Source of the DNA: Amycolatopsis circi
GTDB taxonomy: Bacteria; Actinomycetota; Actinomycetes; Mycobacteriales; Pseudonocardiaceae
Direction: 5' to 3'
Length of the DNA: 64,000 bases
NCBI RefSeq assembly: GCF_003385235.1
Contig: NZ_PQIA01000007.1
Coordinates: 57,602-121,601, forward strand
The notes under the pieces are model-generated. The model was not told the DNA's origin and did not search any database. It saw nothing but the letters and a program-made list of their open reading frames with translations. The translations under genes and the position numbers were made by a program. Every line of letters begins with the position of its first letter. Positions within the stretch are counted from its first letter, which is position 1. Shown one piece after another: positions 33,952 through 43,444 of the stretch.

Positions 33952-35043
33952 ATGGACGCGCCCGGATTCGACGCCGATCTCCCCGTGCACGTGGAGCGTG
34001 CGCTGGCCGATTTCCTCGGCCGGGCGGGGACCGAGATCCTGCGCACCGAGCCGAGCGTCGCGCCCGGGATCGAGGCGCTGTCCGGTTTCGTGCTGGGCGG
34101 CGGCAAGCGGATCCGGCCGACGTTCGCCTGGTGGGGCTGGCGCGGCGCGGGCGGCGCGGCGTCCGGACCGCTCGCCGAGGGCGCGCTGCAGGCGGTCGCG
34201 AGCCTCGAGCTGATCCAGGCGTGCGCGCTGATCCACGACGACCTCATCGACTCCTCCGACTCGCGCCGCGGCAGGCCGACCGTGCACGTGGCCGCCGAGA
34301 AACTGCACGCGGACCGCGGCTGGCTCGGCTCGCCGTCGGTGTTCGGGCTGGCCAGCGCGGTGCTGGTGGGCGACTTGGCGCTGGCCTGGGCCGACGACAT
34401 GTTCGCCGAGGCTCCGCTGCCCGCGGCCACCATCGCCGCGGCTCGTCCGGCTTGGCGCGCGATGCGCACGGAAGTCCTCGCCGGGCAGTACCTCGACGTC
34501 CGCACCCAGGCAGTGGGCGACGCTTCGCCCGAAGCCGCGCTGCGGATCGACCGGCTCAAGACCGCCGCGTACACCGTCCAGCGGCCGCTGCACCTCGGTG
34601 CCTCGCTCGCCGGGGCGGACGAGCGGCTGATCGCCACGCTGCTGGAGTTCGGCGGCGACGTCGGCGTGGCGTTCCAGCTGCGCGACGACCTGCTCGGCGT
34701 GTTCGGCGACCCGTCGGTGACCGGCAAACCCGCCGGCGACGACCTGCGCGAGGGCAAGCGCACCCTGCTCGTGGCGCTGGGTCTGCAGCTGGCCACTGGG
34801 CGGGGCGACCACGTCGCGGCCAAGGTGATCGCCGACGCGATCGGGGCGGCCGACCTGACCAGCGGCACGGTGGACCAGGTGCGCGAGGCGCTGACCTCGG
34901 TCGGCGCGGTCGCCGCGGTGGAGCGCCGGATCGACGAGCTGACCGCCTCCGCGAACGCCGCGCTGGAGCGCGCGCACCTGGCCGAGCCCGCCCCGTCGGC
35001 ACTCGCCGGGCTGATCCGGCTGGCTACTCAGCGGAAGTTCTGA
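33952..35043 (+). CDS. crtE: Polyprenyl (geranylgeranyl) diphosphate synthase
   Basis: A 363-residue E-type prenyltransferase. The first Asp-rich motif is in LIHDDLIDSSDSRRGRPTVH and the second is in FQLRDDLLGVFGDP. The chain-length region before the first motif carries small and Leu residues (LELIQACALIHDD), compatible with C20 product. It supplies GGPP for phytoene synthesis. The ATG at 33952 follows GGAGGATGAAGGC; a GTG at 33916 is possible. Its stop TGA shares a base with the crtI ATG (TGATG). A mycobacterial GGPP-synthase homolog (idsA2) lies in the same neighbourhood. Confidence 0.92.
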   Translation: MDAPGFDADLPVHVERALADFLGRAGTEILRTEPSVAPGIEALSGFVLGGGKRIRPTFAWWGWRGAGGAASGPLAEGALQAVASLELIQACALIHDDLIDSSDSRRGRPTVHVAAEKLHADRGWLGSPSVFGLASAVLVGDLALAWADDMFAEAPLPAATIAAARPAWRAMRTEVLAGQYLDVRTQAVGDASPEAALRIDRLKTAAYTVQRPLHLGASLAGADERLIATLLEFGGDVGVAFQLRDDLLGVFGDPSVTGKPAGDDLREGKRTLLVALGLQLATGRGDHVAAKVIADAIGAADLTSGTVDQVREALTSVGAVAAVERRIDELTASANAALERAHLAEPAPSALAGLIRLATQRKF

Positions 35044-36518
35044 TGCGGACGGTGAACGGGCCCGCCGACCACGTGGTGGTCGTCGGCGCCGGGCTGGCCG
35101 GGCTGTCGGCGACGCTGCACCTGCTCGGCGCGGGACGGCGGGTGACGCTGCTGGAGCAGCAGAAGATGCCCGGCGGACGGGCCGGGCAGCAGGACTTCGG
35201 CGCGAACGCGGTCGACACCGGGGCCAGCGTGCTGACCATGCCGGAACTGGTCGACGAAGCCCTGCACGCCGTCGGAGAATCTCTGGCCGAGACAGTGCCG
35301 CTGACCAGGCTCGATCCGGCGTACCGGGCTCGCTTCGCCGACGGCAGCACGCTCGCCGTGCACACCGACGGCGACGCGATGGAAGCCGAGATCCGGTCGT
35401 TCGCCGGTCCGGCCGAGGCGGACGGTTACCGGCGGCTGCGGCGGTGGCTCACCGAGCTGTACGCGGCGCAGAAGGACCACTTCATCGGCGCGAACTTCGA
35501 TTCGCCGCTGGATCTGGTCCGTCCGGAACTCGTGAAGCTCGCCGCGTTGGGCGGCTTCGGACGGTTAGGACCGCGCGTCTCCAGCTTCTTGCACGACGAG
35601 CGCGTACGGCGGCTCTTCTCGTTTCAGGCGCTGTACGCGGGTCTCGACCCCGCGCGTGCGCTGGGCGCGTACGGCGTCATCGCGTACATGGACACTGTCG
35701 GCGGTGTGTACTACCCGCGCGGCGGCATGGGCGCTATCGCCCGCGCGATGTCCGACGCTGCGACGCGCGCTGGTGCCGAGCTGCGGTTCGGTACGGAAGC
35801 TGCATGGCTTGAACGGGTGTCATCTCGCGTACGCGCTGTACGCACGCGTTCGGGCGAGCGTATTGAATGTGACGCCGTGGTGCTCGCGACAGAGCTTTCG
35901 GCGGCGTATCGGTTGATCGGCGCGCGTCCGCGTCGTGTGCTGCCCTTGAAGTACTCGCCGTCGGCGTTCGTGCTGCACGGGCACGCGGACCGTTCGTGGC
36001 CCGAGTTGGACCACCACACGATCTTTTTCGGCCAGGCTTGGGAGCGGACCTTCGCCGAGATTGTCCGCGAGGGCAAGCTGATGAGCGATCCGTCTCTGCT
36101 GGTCACGCGCCCGACCGCGACCCAGCCGTCGCTCGCCGGCGACGGCGGCGAGATCGTCTCCGTGCTCGCTCCGGCTCCGAACCTGAACACTGGTCCGATC
36201 GACTGGACGCGCGTCGGCCCGGCTTATCGCGAAGAACTGTTGCGTACGCTGGAATCGCGCGGGCTCACCGGGTTCCGCGAAGAGTACATTGTGGACGAAC
36301 AGCTGACTCCGGCCGACTGGGCGGCGCGCGGTTTGACCGCCGGGACACCGTTCTCGCTCGCGCACACCTTTCCCCAGACCGGCCCGTTCCGGCCCGCGAA
36401 CCTGGTGCGGGCGGCGGAAAACGTCGTGCTCGCCGGATGCGGGACGACGCCGGGCGTCGGGATCCCGCCAGTGTTGATCTCCGGACGGCTCGCTGCGGAA
36501 CGGATCACCGGCCGGTGA
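35043..36518 (+). CDS. crtI: Phytoene desaturase
   Basis: A 491-residue FAD-dependent CrtI-type enzyme that introduces double bonds into phytoene toward lycopene. The N-terminal dinucleotide fold is [46 protein letters not shown] and the C-terminal FAD motif [29 protein letters not shown] match the family. The number of desaturation steps cannot be told. It is translationally coupled to crtE (TGATG) and to crtB (GTGA). Confidence 0.93.
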   Translation: MRTVNGPADHVVVVGAGLAGLSATLHLLGAGRRVTLLEQQKMPGGRAGQQDFGANAVDTGASVLTMPELVDEALHAVGESLAETVPLTRLDPAYRARFADGSTLAVHTDGDAMEAEIRSFAGPAEADGYRRLRRWLTELYAAQKDHFIGANFDSPLDLVRPELVKLAALGGFGRLGPRVSSFLHDERVRRLFSFQALYAGLDPARALGAYGVIAYMDTVGGVYYPRGGMGAIARAMSDAATRAGAELRFGTEAAWLERVSSRVRAVRTRSGERIECDAVVLATELSAAYRLIGARPRRVLPLKYSPSAFVLHGHADRSWPELDHHTIFFGQAWERTFAEIVREGKLMSDPSLLVTRPTATQPSLAGDGGEIVSVLAPAPNLNTGPIDWTRVGPAYREELLRTLESRGLTGFREEYIVDEQLTPADWAARGLTAGTPFSLAHTFPQTGPFRPANLVRAAENVVLAGCGTTPGVGIPPVLISGRLAAERITGR

Positions 36519-37438
36519 GCGAACTCGACGCGGCTGGCATAGTCGAGCCCGCGCTGCGCTCTGCCTATACGGAGTGCCGCCGCATCAACGCCCATCACGG
36601 CCGCACGTTTTTCCTTGCCACGCGCCTGCTTCCGGCGCGGGCTCGGCCAGCAGCGCACGCGCTGTACGGCTTCGCGCGGATGGCTGACGAACTGGTCGAC
36701 AATCCTGAGCCCGGCACCGATCCGGCGGTCACGCTGGACAAAGTCGCCGGGCTCGTCGACGAGGTTTACGACGGGAGCGCCCCGGCCGATCCGGTGCTGG
36801 CCGCGCTCGCGGATACGGTGGCTCGCTACGACATCCGGCGTGATTTGGTGGATGCGTTCCTGCATTCCATGCGCATGGATCTGACCGTTACGGAGTACGC
36901 GACTTACGCCGATCTTGGCGAGTACATCTACGGTTCGGCTTGTGTGATCGGGCTGCAGATGTTGCCGGTGTTCGGGACTGTCGTGCCGCTGGAGGAGGCT
37001 TCGCCTAGCGCGGCGGCGTTGGGGGAAGCGTTTCAGCTGACCAATTTCCTGCGGGACGTCGGGGAGGATCTCGACCGTGGGCGGTTGTATCTGCCTACCT
37101 CCGAATTAGCGGCGTTTGGGGTGGACCGGGCTGTGCTGCTGAACGCGCGCCGGGGCGAGCCGGATCCTCGGGTACGGGCGGCGCTGGCGGTGGCGGTTTC
37201 GCGGACGCGTGCGGTGTATCGGCGAGCTGAGGCGGGGATTCCGTTGCTGCGGCCGGAATCTCGGCCTTGTGTGCAGACGGCTATTACGTTGTACGAAGGC
37301 ATTCTCGATGAGATCGAGGCGATGGACTACGCCGTCTTGAACCGGCGCGCGGTCGTGGGCACGGGGCGGCGGCTTGCGGTCGCGTTGCCTGCACTAGTGC
37401 GGCGGGCGGTTACTTCCAGGCCGGGACGCCCTCGCTGA
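36515..37438 (+). CDS. crtB: Phytoene synthase
   Basis: A 307-residue head-to-head prenyltransferase condensing two GGPP into phytoene. The Asp-rich motifs are DELVDNP in [12 protein letters not shown] and [14 protein letters not shown] near residue 170. [18 protein letters not shown] and [12 protein letters not shown] are characteristic. The GTG start overlaps the crtI stop. The last 29 bp overlap the PPOX gene on the opposite strand. No lycopene cyclase follows, so this block alone leads to lycopene-type products. Confidence 0.94.
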   Translation: MSELDAAGIVEPALRSAYTECRRINAHHGRTFFLATRLLPARARPAAHALYGFARMADELVDNPEPGTDPAVTLDKVAGLVDEVYDGSAPADPVLAALADTVARYDIRRDLVDAFLHSMRMDLTVTEYATYADLGEYIYGSACVIGLQMLPVFGTVVPLEEASPSAAALGEAFQLTNFLRDVGEDLDRGRLYLPTSELAAFGVDRAVLLNARRGEPDPRVRAALAVAVSRTRAVYRRAEAGIPLLRPESRPCVQTAITLYEGILDEIEAMDYAVLNRRAVVGTGRRLAVALPALVRRAVTSRPGRPR

Positions 37439-37838
37439 CCTGGGCTGGCTCGACGCTGGCGTCGTAGGAGCGCAGCCAATCCGGGGTCAACCGGATGAGG
37501 GCGAAAGCCTCGTCGAGGGCTCGGGAACCGGGGAACTGGTCCAGGTAGACCTCGCCAGCGTCTCGGCGGGCGGCACCGGATTCGATGACTGCCGGGCCTT
37601 CTGCCTGGATCGAAAGGGCGCCAGTGCAGCCGATTACCGCAGCGGCGCGTGGGTTGGCGCGGAGGTTGGCGACTTTGCGTGTGGCGAGGTTGGCGTTGAA
37701 CAGCAACGATCCGTCCGAGGTGACGGCGAAGCTGACCAGGGCCGCTTCGGGGTGGCCGTTCACCGCAGTGGTGGCGACGACGCCCAGTGGATTGGCCTGG
37801 ACGAAACGTCTGAACGCCGCCAGGGAAAGAAGCTCCAT
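37410..37838 (-). CDS. PPOX-class (FMN/F420-binding split-barrel) protein
   Basis: A 142-residue split-barrel protein of the pyridoxamine 5'-phosphate oxidase-like superfamily. It has [51 protein letters not shown], and a C-terminal [17 protein letters not shown] part. It may bind FMN or F420 and act on an unknown substrate. Five nucleotides separate its start from the upstream CGNR gene, so the two form an operon. It overlaps crtB by 29 bp at the 3' end. Confidence 0.85.
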   Translation of the reverse strand: MELLSLAAFRRFVQANPLGVVATTAVNGHPEAALVSFAVTSDGSLLFNANLATRKVANLRANPRAAAVIGCTGALSIQAEGPAVIESGAARRDAGEVYLDQFPGSRALDEAFALIRLTPDWLRSYDASVEPAQVSEGVPAWK

Positions 37839-37843
37839 GGTGG

Positions 37844-38392
37844 TCAGGTTAGCCGGGCGCGGTGGGCGGCGACGCGTTCCCTTGTGGCGCAACGGGAAGA
37901 GCAGTAGCGGCGCGGGCTTCCTCCGCCTAAGTGCGCGAAGGGTTTCCCGCACGACGGCGACGCGCACAGGCCGCCGGGGACGCTCTGGCGGTCGGCCAGC
38001 AGGGTCGCTAGGGCCAGCGCGGAGGAGGTGATCAGCCAGGCGCCCCACGGGCCGTCGTCGGTCGCGTCGACGTGCAGGTGCCAGCCGAAGTCGTCGTCGT
38101 GTGCGGTCAGGCGCGGGGGTCCGGCGTAGGCGGTGAACAGGGCGTTCAACACCTTGGCTGCCGAAGCGGCGTCTGGTGCGGCGAAGACCTCACGCAGTTC
38201 CAGCGCGGCGGCACGTAACTCAGCGACCTCGCGCGCGGAAAGCTGGAGCTGCGGTTCGCCGTGCTCGACCAGTACTGCGGCTACCGAATCCGGGGACGGG
38301 TCCTCCGTCAGCAGCACGTCGAGCAGCGCTACGGCACGGCGGACGGCGTCCCGAGCGGAGCGGCCCGCGAAATCCGGCTGCGTTCCAGGCAT
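37844..38392 (-). CDS. CGNR zinc-finger domain protein
   Basis: A 182-residue protein from ATG 38392. The N-terminal helical domain is common to this family and the C-terminal zinc finger has [10 protein letters not shown]...[18 protein letters not shown], four cysteines in two CxxxC pairs. CGNR proteins are usually regulators with a stress-like ligand-binding front half. An ATG at 38407 is possible, but 38392 has a TACAGT box 5 nt upstream. The promoter faces that of the MFS gene, so this may be the local regulator. Confidence 0.85.
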   Translation of the reverse strand: MPGTQPDFAGRSARDAVRRAVALLDVLLTEDPSPDSVAAVLVEHGEPQLQLSAREVAELRAAALELREVFAAPDAASAAKVLNALFTAYAGPPRLTAHDDDFGWHLHVDATDDGPWGAWLITSSALALATLLADRQSVPGGLCASPSCGKPFAHLGGGSPRRYCSSRCATRERVAAHRARLT

Positions 38393-38397
38393 GAGCC

Positions 38398-38431
38398 ACT
38401 GTAACATCTCATCGGTGACAAGCCGTTACAG
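38398..38431. promoter_or_regulatory. Overlapping divergent leaderless promoters with an inverted repeat
   Basis: On the plus strand TAACAT (38402-38407) lies 7 nt before the MFS GTG at 38415. On the minus strand TACAGT (38398-38403) lies 5 nt before the CGNR ATG at 38392. CTGTAAC (38399-38405) and GTTACAG (38425-38431) form an inverted repeat covering both, a candidate operator. Confidence 0.55.
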
Positions 38432-39566
38432 ATTCGCGGCGTATCTGACCGGGGCGACCGCTGCGCGCACTGGCGACGAACTGTCCAGTCCGGCATTGCT
38501 GCTGCTCGGCGTGGGTGCTTCGGGGGCGGTCGCGGGGTCGGCGCTGCTGGCCGGGCTCACTGTCGCGGCGGCGGTCGGCGGGCCGTTGCTGGGCGCGGTC
38601 CTGGACCGGTCGCGCAGTCCTGGCCGGATCCTTGCGGTCGGGTTGATCGGGTACGCGGCGGGGTTGGCCGCGATCACCGCGCTCTTCGGGACGGCGCCGT
38701 TTGCGCTGGTGGTGGGGATTGCCGTGCTGACGGGGTTGCTGGCACCGGCGATCGGGGGCGGGTGGACGGCGCAGGTGCCCGCGCTCGTACCGGCGGCCAA
38801 GCTCGGCAGGGCGAGCACGCTCGACGCGATGACGTTCACCGCGGCGGCGCTCGTCGGACCGGGGCTCGCGGGCGTGCTCGCCACGGCTGCAGGGGCGCCG
38901 GTTGCGATGGTCGTGGCCGGGGCGCTGGCGTTGCTCGCGGTACCGTTCGCGTGGCGGCTTCCCGCGAGTGGCGAAAAGCCGCGGCCGCGGTTCTTTGAAG
39001 CAGCAACGGTTCTCCTCCGAAATCCCGCGCTGCGGCAGTCGACCGCCACCTCGACGCTGTCGTGCGTCGGGATCGGGATGGCGTTCGTCTGCTACCCGCT
39101 GGTCGGCGAGCAGCGGCTTGGCGGCGCGGGGTACGGGACATTGTTGCTCATCGGATTGTCGGTCGCGTCGTTGCTGGCGAATGCGGTTCTCTCGCGACGG
39201 TCGTATTCGCCGGATCGTGCGATCCAGTTGAGCACTGTCGCTATTGGGATTGGGCTCGCAGGCGCTGCGGTAGCACCGAATGCGCCTCTACTGGTCGCGG
39301 CAGTCGCGCTCACGGGAATCGGCGAAGGGCCGCAACTCGCATCATTGTTCGCGGTTCGGCATCGGGAAGCGCCGCCGGAAATGCGGGCGCAGGTGTTCAC
39401 CACTGCGGCCAGCATCAAGATCGCCGGGATAGCTTTGGGGAACGCAGTAGCTGGGCCGCTGGCCGCCTGCTCCCCCGCCGTCGCATTGGCTGCGGCGGCG
39501 GGGATGCAGGTGGTCGCGGCGGTCGCGCATCCGTGGTGGACGGTCAGAAAGCAGCTAGTCCATTAG
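38415..39566 (+). CDS. MFS transporter
   Basis: A 383-residue protein with about twelve hydrophobic segments. The first intracellular loop contains LLGAVLDRSRSPGRILAVG, the conserved MFS GxxxDRxxxRR-like motif. The central loop (SGEKPRPRFFEAA) separates the two six-TM halves. The C-terminal half has TGIGEGPQLASLFAVRHREAP. The GTG at 38415 is favoured by its leaderless promoter. Substrate unknown; a regulated drug or metabolite efflux pump is likely given the divergent CGNR regulator. It overlaps the sedolisin gene 3' end by 23 bp. Confidence 0.88.
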   Translation: MTSRYRFAAYLTGATAARTGDELSSPALLLLGVGASGAVAGSALLAGLTVAAAVGGPLLGAVLDRSRSPGRILAVGLIGYAAGLAAITALFGTAPFALVVGIAVLTGLLAPAIGGGWTAQVPALVPAAKLGRASTLDAMTFTAAALVGPGLAGVLATAAGAPVAMVVAGALALLAVPFAWRLPASGEKPRPRFFEAATVLLRNPALRQSTATSTLSCVGIGMAFVCYPLVGEQRLGGAGYGTLLLIGLSVASLLANAVLSRRSYSPDRAIQLSTVAIGIGLAGAAVAPNAPLLVAAVALTGIGEGPQLASLFAVRHREAPPEMRAQVFTTAASIKIAGIALGNAVAGPLAACSPAVALAAAAGMQVVAAVAHPWWTVRKQLVH

Positions 39567-40665
39567 GAGTTCCATTGCCGGTCGGACCGTCGTAGCCCGG
39601 GACGCCGGTGCAGAGGTAGTCTCCGCATTCCTCGAATCCGACATTGTCTCCGCCGACGACATCGTTCAGTTTCCCAGCGTACAGTCGCGAAGCGTCCGGA
39701 TACTGGTCGTGGTGTCCGGACAAAGCGATGACTCCTGCGATGAACGGCGCCGACGCGCTCGTGCCGCCGACTACCGTCCAGCCGGACAGGACCGTTGTCT
39801 CATAGACAGCGGGTCCGGTGGCGGGATCAGCTACCGCAGCGACGTCGGCGACGGTCCGGCCGGGGCAGTTCGGGTCCTTCTGCCACGCGGGTTTCGCCAC
39901 CCAGGCCGAGCATCCGCTCGACGCGCCCTTCCACACCGATTCGGTCCAGCCGCGCGCGTTGTCCGCTTTGGACAGTGAGGTGCCGCCGACTGCGACGACG
40001 CTCGAGTACACCGCGGGTGCGCTCGGTGCCTCGAATCCGCCGTCGCCGCTCGACGCGACTATCGCCACGCCAGGATGCTGGTAGTGCGCGGCGTAATCGC
40101 CGGACCAATGGCTTTCCGTTGCACCGTAGCTGTTCGACACGATCGTCGCGCCGAGTTTCACGGCTGAGTCCACTGAGGTGCCGAGTGCTTCGAAGGACGC
40201 ATCGTCGCCCTCGACCAGCAGGAGTTTGCATTGAGAGCAGGCGGCGGAGGCCATGTCCAGGTCTAAAGCAGTCTCGACCGGCCAGTCGCCTTGCCGCGGT
40301 GGAAGTGGTGCGGCATCCCCGTGCTGGTTGACTTTGCGGAAGCAGCCGTTCGCCATGGTGCAGGGCGGGAGGCCGTAGGTTTGTCGATATACCGCCAGGT
40401 CCGCTTCGGCGGTCGGGGCGTCGCCAGCGTCGACGATGGCGATCGTTTCGCCTGCTCCGCCGGTGTCGGGTAAGCGGTAGGCGGAACGCAGGTCAGCTAG
40501 GCTGTATCCGTTGGCGCGCAGGGCAGCGCGACTGTCCACTTTGGCGTAACAGCGAGCGAATCCCGATGCAACAGGGCCGCAGATGTCTCGTGGGCCGGCG
40601 GACGCGACGGACGGGACGAGTGCGGCGAGGACGATCAGCGCCGCCAGGAAACTGATGCGTTTCAT
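39544..40665 (-). CDS. Secreted sedolisin (S53) peptidase
   Basis: A 373-residue secreted serine-carboxyl peptidase. The signal peptide KRISFLAALIVLAALVPSVASA covers about 1-24. The catalytic E/D are in PVETALDLDMASA, the oxyanion-type Asp in VASSGDGGFEAP, and the nucleophile Ser in TVVGGTSASAPFIAGV. The GTSAS form lacks the leading Ser of the usual SGTSAS but keeps the nucleophile. The prodomain of normal S53 enzymes is absent; mature sequence starts almost at once (GPRDICGPVASGFARCY). The ATG overlaps the stop of the 723-residue secreted protein upstream (ATGA), so they are made together. Confidence 0.85.
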   Translation of the reverse strand: MKRISFLAALIVLAALVPSVASAGPRDICGPVASGFARCYAKVDSRAALRANGYSLADLRSAYRLPDTGGAGETIAIVDAGDAPTAEADLAVYRQTYGLPPCTMANGCFRKVNQHGDAAPLPPRQGDWPVETALDLDMASAACSQCKLLLVEGDDASFEALGTSVDSAVKLGATIVSNSYGATESHWSGDYAAHYQHPGVAIVASSGDGGFEAPSAPAVYSSVVAVGGTSLSKADNARGWTESVWKGASSGCSAWVAKPAWQKDPNCPGRTVADVAAVADPATGPAVYETTVLSGWTVVGGTSASAPFIAGVIALSGHHDQYPDASRLYAGKLNDVVGGDNVGFEECGDYLCTGVPGYDGPTGNGTPNGLAAF

Positions 40666-42833
40666 CGCTCGGCCTTCCCGACGGTGTAGGCGTTGCTGAT
40701 CGTCTGCGTGATCGCGTTGCCCGCCTGATCCCGCGCGGTCACCCTCAGCGACGGCGACGTTCCGGCTGGCGGATTCCGCCACATCGCCACGTATTCGCCG
40801 AACAGTCCGAAGACCTGCGCGGGCTGCCAGGTGGCCCCGTTGTCGACGGACACCGAAACCGTCGCCGAGGTGATCGGCGAATGCGATCCGGCACCGCTGT
40901 AGGCCGCGTGGCCGACGTGCAGCTCAAGCACCTGCATCGGCGAGGACGACGTCGTGGAGAGATCGGAGTCCAGCCGATAATCCACGGTCAGCGCACCAAG
41001 GATTCGGCACGGCTGCGTCGGATCGCTGGCCCGGCACCGATGCGGGAGCGGTAGCGCGGCACCGCCTGCGGCCGGGTCGTATTGCAGCGTCAGTTCAGTG
41101 CGCAGTTTTCCGGCCTGGCTGACGCCGGGCAGCGCGGTCCGGTCGACGTCCAGCACGCCGCGGAAGGTCGCTGGCGTTTTCGGCGCCTCGACCGACGCAC
41201 CATAGGCACCGTCCTGATCGAAGACTTGCTGATCGTTGCGGTACAAGGAGAAATGTATCCGCGGCGCGTAGAACAACGGAACCGCGGTGTGGTCCGGTTC
41301 GCTGTCCCGCAATTCCGGAATGGCGACCGAAACCGTGCCGCCGGAGTAACATGCCTCGCACAGCCGGTCCCGTTGCCACTGGCCGAGACCGGCGGACAAC
41401 GGGCCGCGCGACCAGTCGACGGTCGTGGTGCTGCCCGGGCGGTAGGCGTGCGGATCGGCGGTCATGAGCTGGTAGGACGAGCCTTTTTGTTCGTACTGCA
41501 CCCATTCCCTGGTGTGCGTGGTGCCGAGGTAGTCGGTCAAAACGCCCCGAGCGGGGATGAAGAAACCGCTCGCGCCCAGTCCGTGCCGCTCGATCACCGG
41601 GTCCACCGGACCGTTGTCGATCGCGACCGGCATGGTGTCGGCGGGGTCGGCGTACATCCGGTCCCGGACCGTCGCGAGTTCACTGTCCTTAGTGGAAAAC
41701 GACTGGTTCTCGGCGATGCCCTCGCTGGCGAACGAAAGGTCGACGCGGTACCGGTCCTCCGGCTTGGGCGCTTTGCCGCCCCATTGCACGACGTAGTGCA
41801 GCACGCCCTGAGCCGGTTTCGGCACCGGTCGCACGTACTGCTTGGTCGTGCTGCCCACGATGCTGACGGCGAATCCGCGGCCGGTCGGGTCCTCGCGGTA
41901 GTAATTGGTGGTGATCAAGTCCTGCGTGGCCGACTTCGGCGCGGCCACCTTGACCTCGGCGGTCGCGAACTTCTCCTCCACGGTCAGGGTCTGCGCGTCC
42001 GGAGAGTCGCCGACGGTGAATCCCTCGACCCACGACGTCCGGGTGGCGGTCACGCTCCCGCTGCTGTCGAAGTCGGAGAAGGTCGCGGACGCGGCGTAAT
42101 GCCCCTCGGGAACCGCGATCCGGGTGACTCCGTCCACGTCGACGTGCCGCAGCAGTTTGGCCGCGGAATCGGTGTTGACCAGCGACACGAGGCCGTTGAC
42201 CGAGCGGCCCCGCAGGTCGGCGAGACGGAGTTCGAGGATCTTCATCGGATAGCGCGGCTGCTGTTCACGGGGCGCGTCGGCCAGCCGGATCGTCGCGGGC
42301 AACGCGCTGCTGCCTGCCGAACGTCCGGCGGCCGCGTCAGCCGCGAGGCGTCGATGCAGGTCAGCGGTGAATTCGGCGGAGGAAGCGAGGTAGCCGGTCG
42401 CGGTGTTCCCCGCGGACGAGGTGAGCGTGATCCCAGGCAGCGCCGTCGGGGCCGCGCCAGCCGGGAACGTCAGATCCAGCGGCGTCTTCCCGGACCGCAT
42501 CCGGGCCAGCGCGGTGACGTCGAACAGCGATTTGTCCAGCTGCCCCAGAAACGGAACGGCCTCGCCGGGAATGACATAACGGTCGCCGCCGTCGGCTTGA
42601 TACGACTGAAAAGTGGTGCGCGGCGGCGACGAAAAGGCGTAGTTAGTACCGCCGTTCGGACCCGGGAAAACCGTGAGCCGGTCCCCCGTCATCAGCGTCA
42701 CTTCCCGCGCTTGCGGTGCCGCCGCGAAGGGCGCGACCGCGGCGACCGCGGGCGTTGCCAGCAAAGCGGAACCGCCCAGCACCAGCACCGTCGACGCGAT
42801 GGCGCAGCGTCTTCTGGAAACCCGTCCTCCCAT
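40662..42833 (-). CDS. Secreted protein related to S8 peptidase non-catalytic domains, coupled to sedolisin
   Basis: A 723-residue secreted protein with a signal peptide (about 1-32, ending ATPAVAAVAP). The start REVTLMTGDRLTVFPGPNGG resembles the front of large Streptomyces S8 peptidases (TLLTGDRVTV), and YVIPGEAVPFLGQLDKSLFDVTALARM continues that resemblance. The Asp-His-Ser S8 catalytic domain that should follow is missing. The rest, YPMKILELRLADLRGRSVNG onward, is beta-rich and resembles the C-terminal part of such peptidases. The ATG at 42833 has GAGAGGAG upstream. It may act as carrier, inhibitor or substrate-binding partner of the sedolisin. Confidence 0.75.
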   Translation of the reverse strand: MGGRVSRRRCAIASTVLVLGGSALLATPAVAAVAPFAAAPQAREVTLMTGDRLTVFPGPNGGTNYAFSSPPRTTFQSYQADGGDRYVIPGEAVPFLGQLDKSLFDVTALARMRSGKTPLDLTFPAGAAPTALPGITLTSSAGNTATGYLASSAEFTADLHRRLAADAAAGRSAGSSALPATIRLADAPREQQPRYPMKILELRLADLRGRSVNGLVSLVNTDSAAKLLRHVDVDGVTRIAVPEGHYAASATFSDFDSSGSVTATRTSWVEGFTVGDSPDAQTLTVEEKFATAEVKVAAPKSATQDLITTNYYREDPTGRGFAVSIVGSTTKQYVRPVPKPAQGVLHYVVQWGGKAPKPEDRYRVDLSFASEGIAENQSFSTKDSELATVRDRMYADPADTMPVAIDNGPVDPVIERHGLGASGFFIPARGVLTDYLGTTHTREWVQYEQKGSSYQLMTADPHAYRPGSTTTVDWSRGPLSAGLGQWQRDRLCEACYSGGTVSVAIPELRDSEPDHTAVPLFYAPRIHFSLYRNDQQVFDQDGAYGASVEAPKTPATFRGVLDVDRTALPGVSQAGKLRTELTLQYDPAAGGAALPLPHRCRASDPTQPCRILGALTVDYRLDSDLSTTSSSPMQVLELHVGHAAYSGAGSHSPITSATVSVSVDNGATWQPAQVFGLFGEYVAMWRNPPAGTSPSLRVTARDQAGNAITQTISNAYTVGKAER

Positions 42834-42983
42834 GCCCGATGCTCCTCTCCAGCATGCGGCAGAGCAGGATTTTCAGGACGGTTTCCGAGGATGGACTGGA
42901 CCAATTGACCGCGTCAACGAAAAACGCGGTTTCTGTCCGGGAGGGCAATTGTTGTCAGCCCGTCCGGAGCAATGCGGGAAGGG

Positions 42984-43361
42984 CTAGAACGCCATCGCCT
43001 GCGCGCGCCTCTTGACCTCGGTCCCGTGGCTCGTGCGCAGCGCGTTGATCGGCGTGCTGCCGGGGAGCGTGTCGTCGGGGGCGAAGAGCCAGCGAAGCAT
43101 CTCGGTGCGGCTGAATCCGGAGTCGGCGAGCACGGTGATGGTGCCGCTCAGCCCCTTGACGATGCCGTCCTTCACGAAGAAGGCGGCGGGCACGCAGAGT
43201 TCGCCCTTGCGCCGGACGGCGATCAGCTCGCCGTCCCGCAGCATCTGGCGGACCTTGTTGGCCGACACCCCCAAGGCGGCCGCCACCTCCGACAACGTCT
43301 TGACCGCGACCTCGGTGTCGAGGATGTCGTCGGCAACAGGAATCCCACTCACACGTGACAC
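42984..43361 (-). CDS. Rv2175c-family DNA-binding protein
   Basis: A 125-residue protein. The winged-helix part LSEVAAALGVSANKVRQMLRDGELIAVRR recognises DNA. The C-terminal extension ITVLADSGFSRTEMLRWLFAPDDTLPGSTPINALR matches Rv2175c of mycobacteria. Rv2175c is phosphorylated by PknL, which lowers DNA binding; PknL is encoded divergently next door here too. GTG at 43361 or GTG at 43352 is the start. Downstream is a 7-bp hairpin (42908-42930) only. Confidence 0.92.
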   Translation of the reverse strand: MSRVSGIPVADDILDTEVAVKTLSEVAAALGVSANKVRQMLRDGELIAVRRKGELCVPAAFFVKDGIVKGLSGTITVLADSGFSRTEMLRWLFAPDDTLPGSTPINALRTSHGTEVKRRAQAMAF

Positions 43362-43444
43362 TGTGCCACATTGCCCCGACCGGCCCGCTGCTACGCACGG
43401 GTGACCCGCCCCGGCACGCGCGCCGTTCCGTACGATTGCCCACC

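Noticed and set aside
42908..42930. ACCGCGT-(9 nt)-ACGCGGT hairpin after the Rv2175c-like gene
   Set aside because: Only 7-bp arms and no T-run in the direction of that gene; too weak to call a terminator.
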